Assembly: GCA_023079485.1 (NCBI GenBank)
Contig: CM041092.1
Location: forward strand, 10,615,127 to 10,679,126
From: Archilochus colubris
Lineage: Eukaryota > Chordata > Aves > Apodiformes > Trochilidae
Direction: 5' to 3'
Length of the DNA: 64,000 nucleotides
Of this stretch, positions 62,670-64,000 are shown one piece after another; the first letter of the stretch is position 1; each line of letters opens with the position of its first letter. Under the pieces are notes generated by a model, which was not told the origin of the DNA, ran no database searches, and saw nothing but the letters and a program-made list of their open reading frames with translations. Both the position numbers and the translations under genes were made by a program.

Positions 62670-62967
62670 TTTGAGGCATCACGTGGGCCAAGCCAGATCT
62701 TTTCCTGCTTCCCTTCCTCCTTGGCATCCTGGAAGGATCCGTCCTTCGTCTGCCTGTGGTCCTATCCGTGCCAGCCCATATCTGTGTGTTCCTGCCTCCG
62801 GTTCCCGACTGCTGCCGACTCCAGGAGTCCAGCCTGACTTTCCCAGGGCTGCCCTCAGCCTCGGTGGTGACGTGAGAGTTATTGGGGAGAGGGGGGAGGA
62901 ATGTGGTTTCCATTTTCCTGTATATTTGTATATATTTAGTAATTTTTCCTATTTACATTACTGTTTC

Positions 62968-62973
62968 ATTAAA
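62968..62973 (+). terminator. Poly(A) signal of the solo LTR
   Basis: ATTAAA about 300 bp downstream of the TATA box, in the position expected for the LTR's R region. It could cause premature polyadenylation of any rightward transcript crossing the LTR. Confidence 0.5.
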
Positions 62974-63106
62974 GTTGTGTAGTTTAGTTTCCAACTCATA
63001 AGTCTCTCTCCCTTATTCTCTCTCCTTTCTTCATCGAGGGGAGAGAGAGATTAAAGAGAGCGTCTGTTATTCGGTTTAATTGCCGGGTCAGTGTTAAACC
63101 GTGACA

Positions 63107-63111
63107 CTGCT
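63107..63111. repeat. Right target-site duplication CTGCT
   Basis: Exact copy of the pentamer at 62,341-62,345, directly after the LTR's terminal CA. Confidence 0.85.
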
Positions 63112-64000
63112 TTATTCCCATCTCTCAAATCTAAGTTTGAAAAAGATTTCTTCTGGAAACTTGTTTCTTTAAAATATTTGAATGTAGTAGTTCTATGATA
63201 AAACCAAACTGCACAACGTGGAATATTTATTGGCTAGGAAAATAGTTGTTAAACATTCTATAACCTGAAAAAAATTACTTCCTAATTACTTACTAGAAGC
63301 CTCTTCAGCATACAGAACTAATTGAAGTCAGACTGCAGAATGTGGATGATTAGAGCATGATTGAATGTGGATGATTGTGTTGCTAGAAAACCTCTTGTGC
63401 TGATTTGAGCTAATATTAGTTTGTAAATTCAATTCTGTTTAGACACTTGATTTAGAAAAACAAATATGTGCAAGATGTGCTTATGGAAAATACTAACTAT
63501 TGCTTTATTACAATCTCACTATGTTAGGCATTGATCTTTTGACAGTTTCTGACATCTTACCAAAATGGTATGGAATCGTGACTTGACCAGCAGGAGTGGC
63601 TTAGCTGTTCAGGTCTTTTTCTTTCTACCTGTCCCCCTTGTGTTTCTTTTTTTTTCCAGTGGGAAGATGGTGTTGGGCTTTAGCTCATTCCTTTCACAGG
63701 ACTTTCCAGCTAATGCAGTTCAGGCATACCTGAGCCCAGTGATGCTTGGAGGATGAGAGTATATTGAACACTTTGTTTTCCAGGCATCTGCTCTGTTCAG
63801 GTGTTGGTGAATTTGTAGCCCCAGTGTGGAGACTTCTGTGTGTAAGCAGATGTCATGCCTAACAAGTTCCTTAAAGTCTGCCTGCATAAGCAGTGCACTG
63901 CACCTAAGGACAGATACTTAAGCATTTTGTCCCTATAGATTAGTCCTGCTAACATCTTCATTTAGTTAACATGTACATTTAGTTTTCTCTTCCTTCAGCT
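63112..64000. other. Right flank without recognisable gene
   Basis: AT-rich sequence resuming the host DNA after the LTR. The only structure seen is a 14-bp direct repeat (GAATGTGGATGATT at 63,338-63,351 and 63,363-63,376, period 25 bp). No exon, repeat end or RNA gene is recognised. Confidence 0.5.

Larger units (their letters stand above)
62346..63106 (+). mobile_element. Solo LTR of an endogenous retrovirus, ERVL-like
   Basis: This is a 761-bp element with TG...CA termini: it starts TGTCCTGGTTTGG, ends GTTAAACCGTGACA, and is flanked by a perfect 5-bp duplication (CTGCT). Inside are a CRE-like TACGTCA (62,650-62,656), a TATA box (TATAAA, 62,664-62,669), a CACGTG E-box (62,680-62,685), a GC-rich R-like region, and a poly(A) signal ATTAAA (62,968-62,973). 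The order fixes plus orientation (U3-R-U5). No gag, pol or env sequence, primer-binding site or second LTR is adjacent, so internal LTR-LTR recombination removed the provirus. Start and end motifs match, from memory, passerine ERVL-type LTRs. It has no coding capacity. Confidence 0.85.

Noticed and set aside
1..64000. tRNA, rRNA, microRNA, CRISPR or bacterial-type gene cluster
   Set aside because: I looked for tRNA B-box words, direct-repeat arrays with spacers, long hairpins and dense co-directional coding, and found none that could be supported.

Overview
The window is vertebrate nuclear DNA and looks avian, most likely a neoavian or passerine bird. The signs are AT-rich, intron-like sequence with no dense coding; several fossil CR1-type LINE 3' ends in both orientations; a MIR-like SINE core; and one well-preserved solo LTR. 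The LTR begins TGTCCTGG, ends AAACCGTGACA, has a perfect 5-bp target-site duplication, and resembles the ERVL-type LTRs common in songbirds. I see no bacterial, viral-genome, CRISPR or operon-like content, no rRNA or tRNA gene, and no complete protein-coding gene.

Layout. 1-3.98 kb is featureless flank. 3.99-4.41 kb is a strikingly G-poor, C/A-rich tract running into a CpG island at 4.42-5.13 kb, the only convincing promoter in the window. The island holds GC boxes, a perfect CArg-type box (CCTAATAAGG), a G-quadruplex motif and plus-strand splice donors, so transcription probably runs rightward. From 5.2 kb on, everything looks intronic or intergenic. Weak, phase-compatible plus-strand candidate exons lie at 18.04 and 30.16 kb, and less surely at 10.53, 47.53, 50.05 and 52.77 kb. 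An old CR1/L3-like LINE occupies about 14.9-16.7 kb, a CR1 3' end lies at 27.6-27.9 kb and an inverted one at 54.94-55.3 kb. The solo LTR is at 62,346-63,106.

At 53.7-60.8 kb the minus strand carries a second set of candidate exons, at 60.7, 56.6, 55.7 and 54.2 kb; the last ends in a stop codon with AATAAA signals beyond it. This may be the 3' end of a convergent gene, but I do not recognise the protein.

How parts could work together: the simplest reading is a gene with a CpG-island promoter at 4.4-5.1 kb, possibly SRF-responsive, with very long introns and tiny in-frame exons, and possibly a second gene on the opposite strand ending near 53.7 kb. All exon calls rest on splice consensus, open frame and phase only. 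Open frames of this length are expected by chance, so they are hypotheses. I found no clear evidence of a novel biological system.
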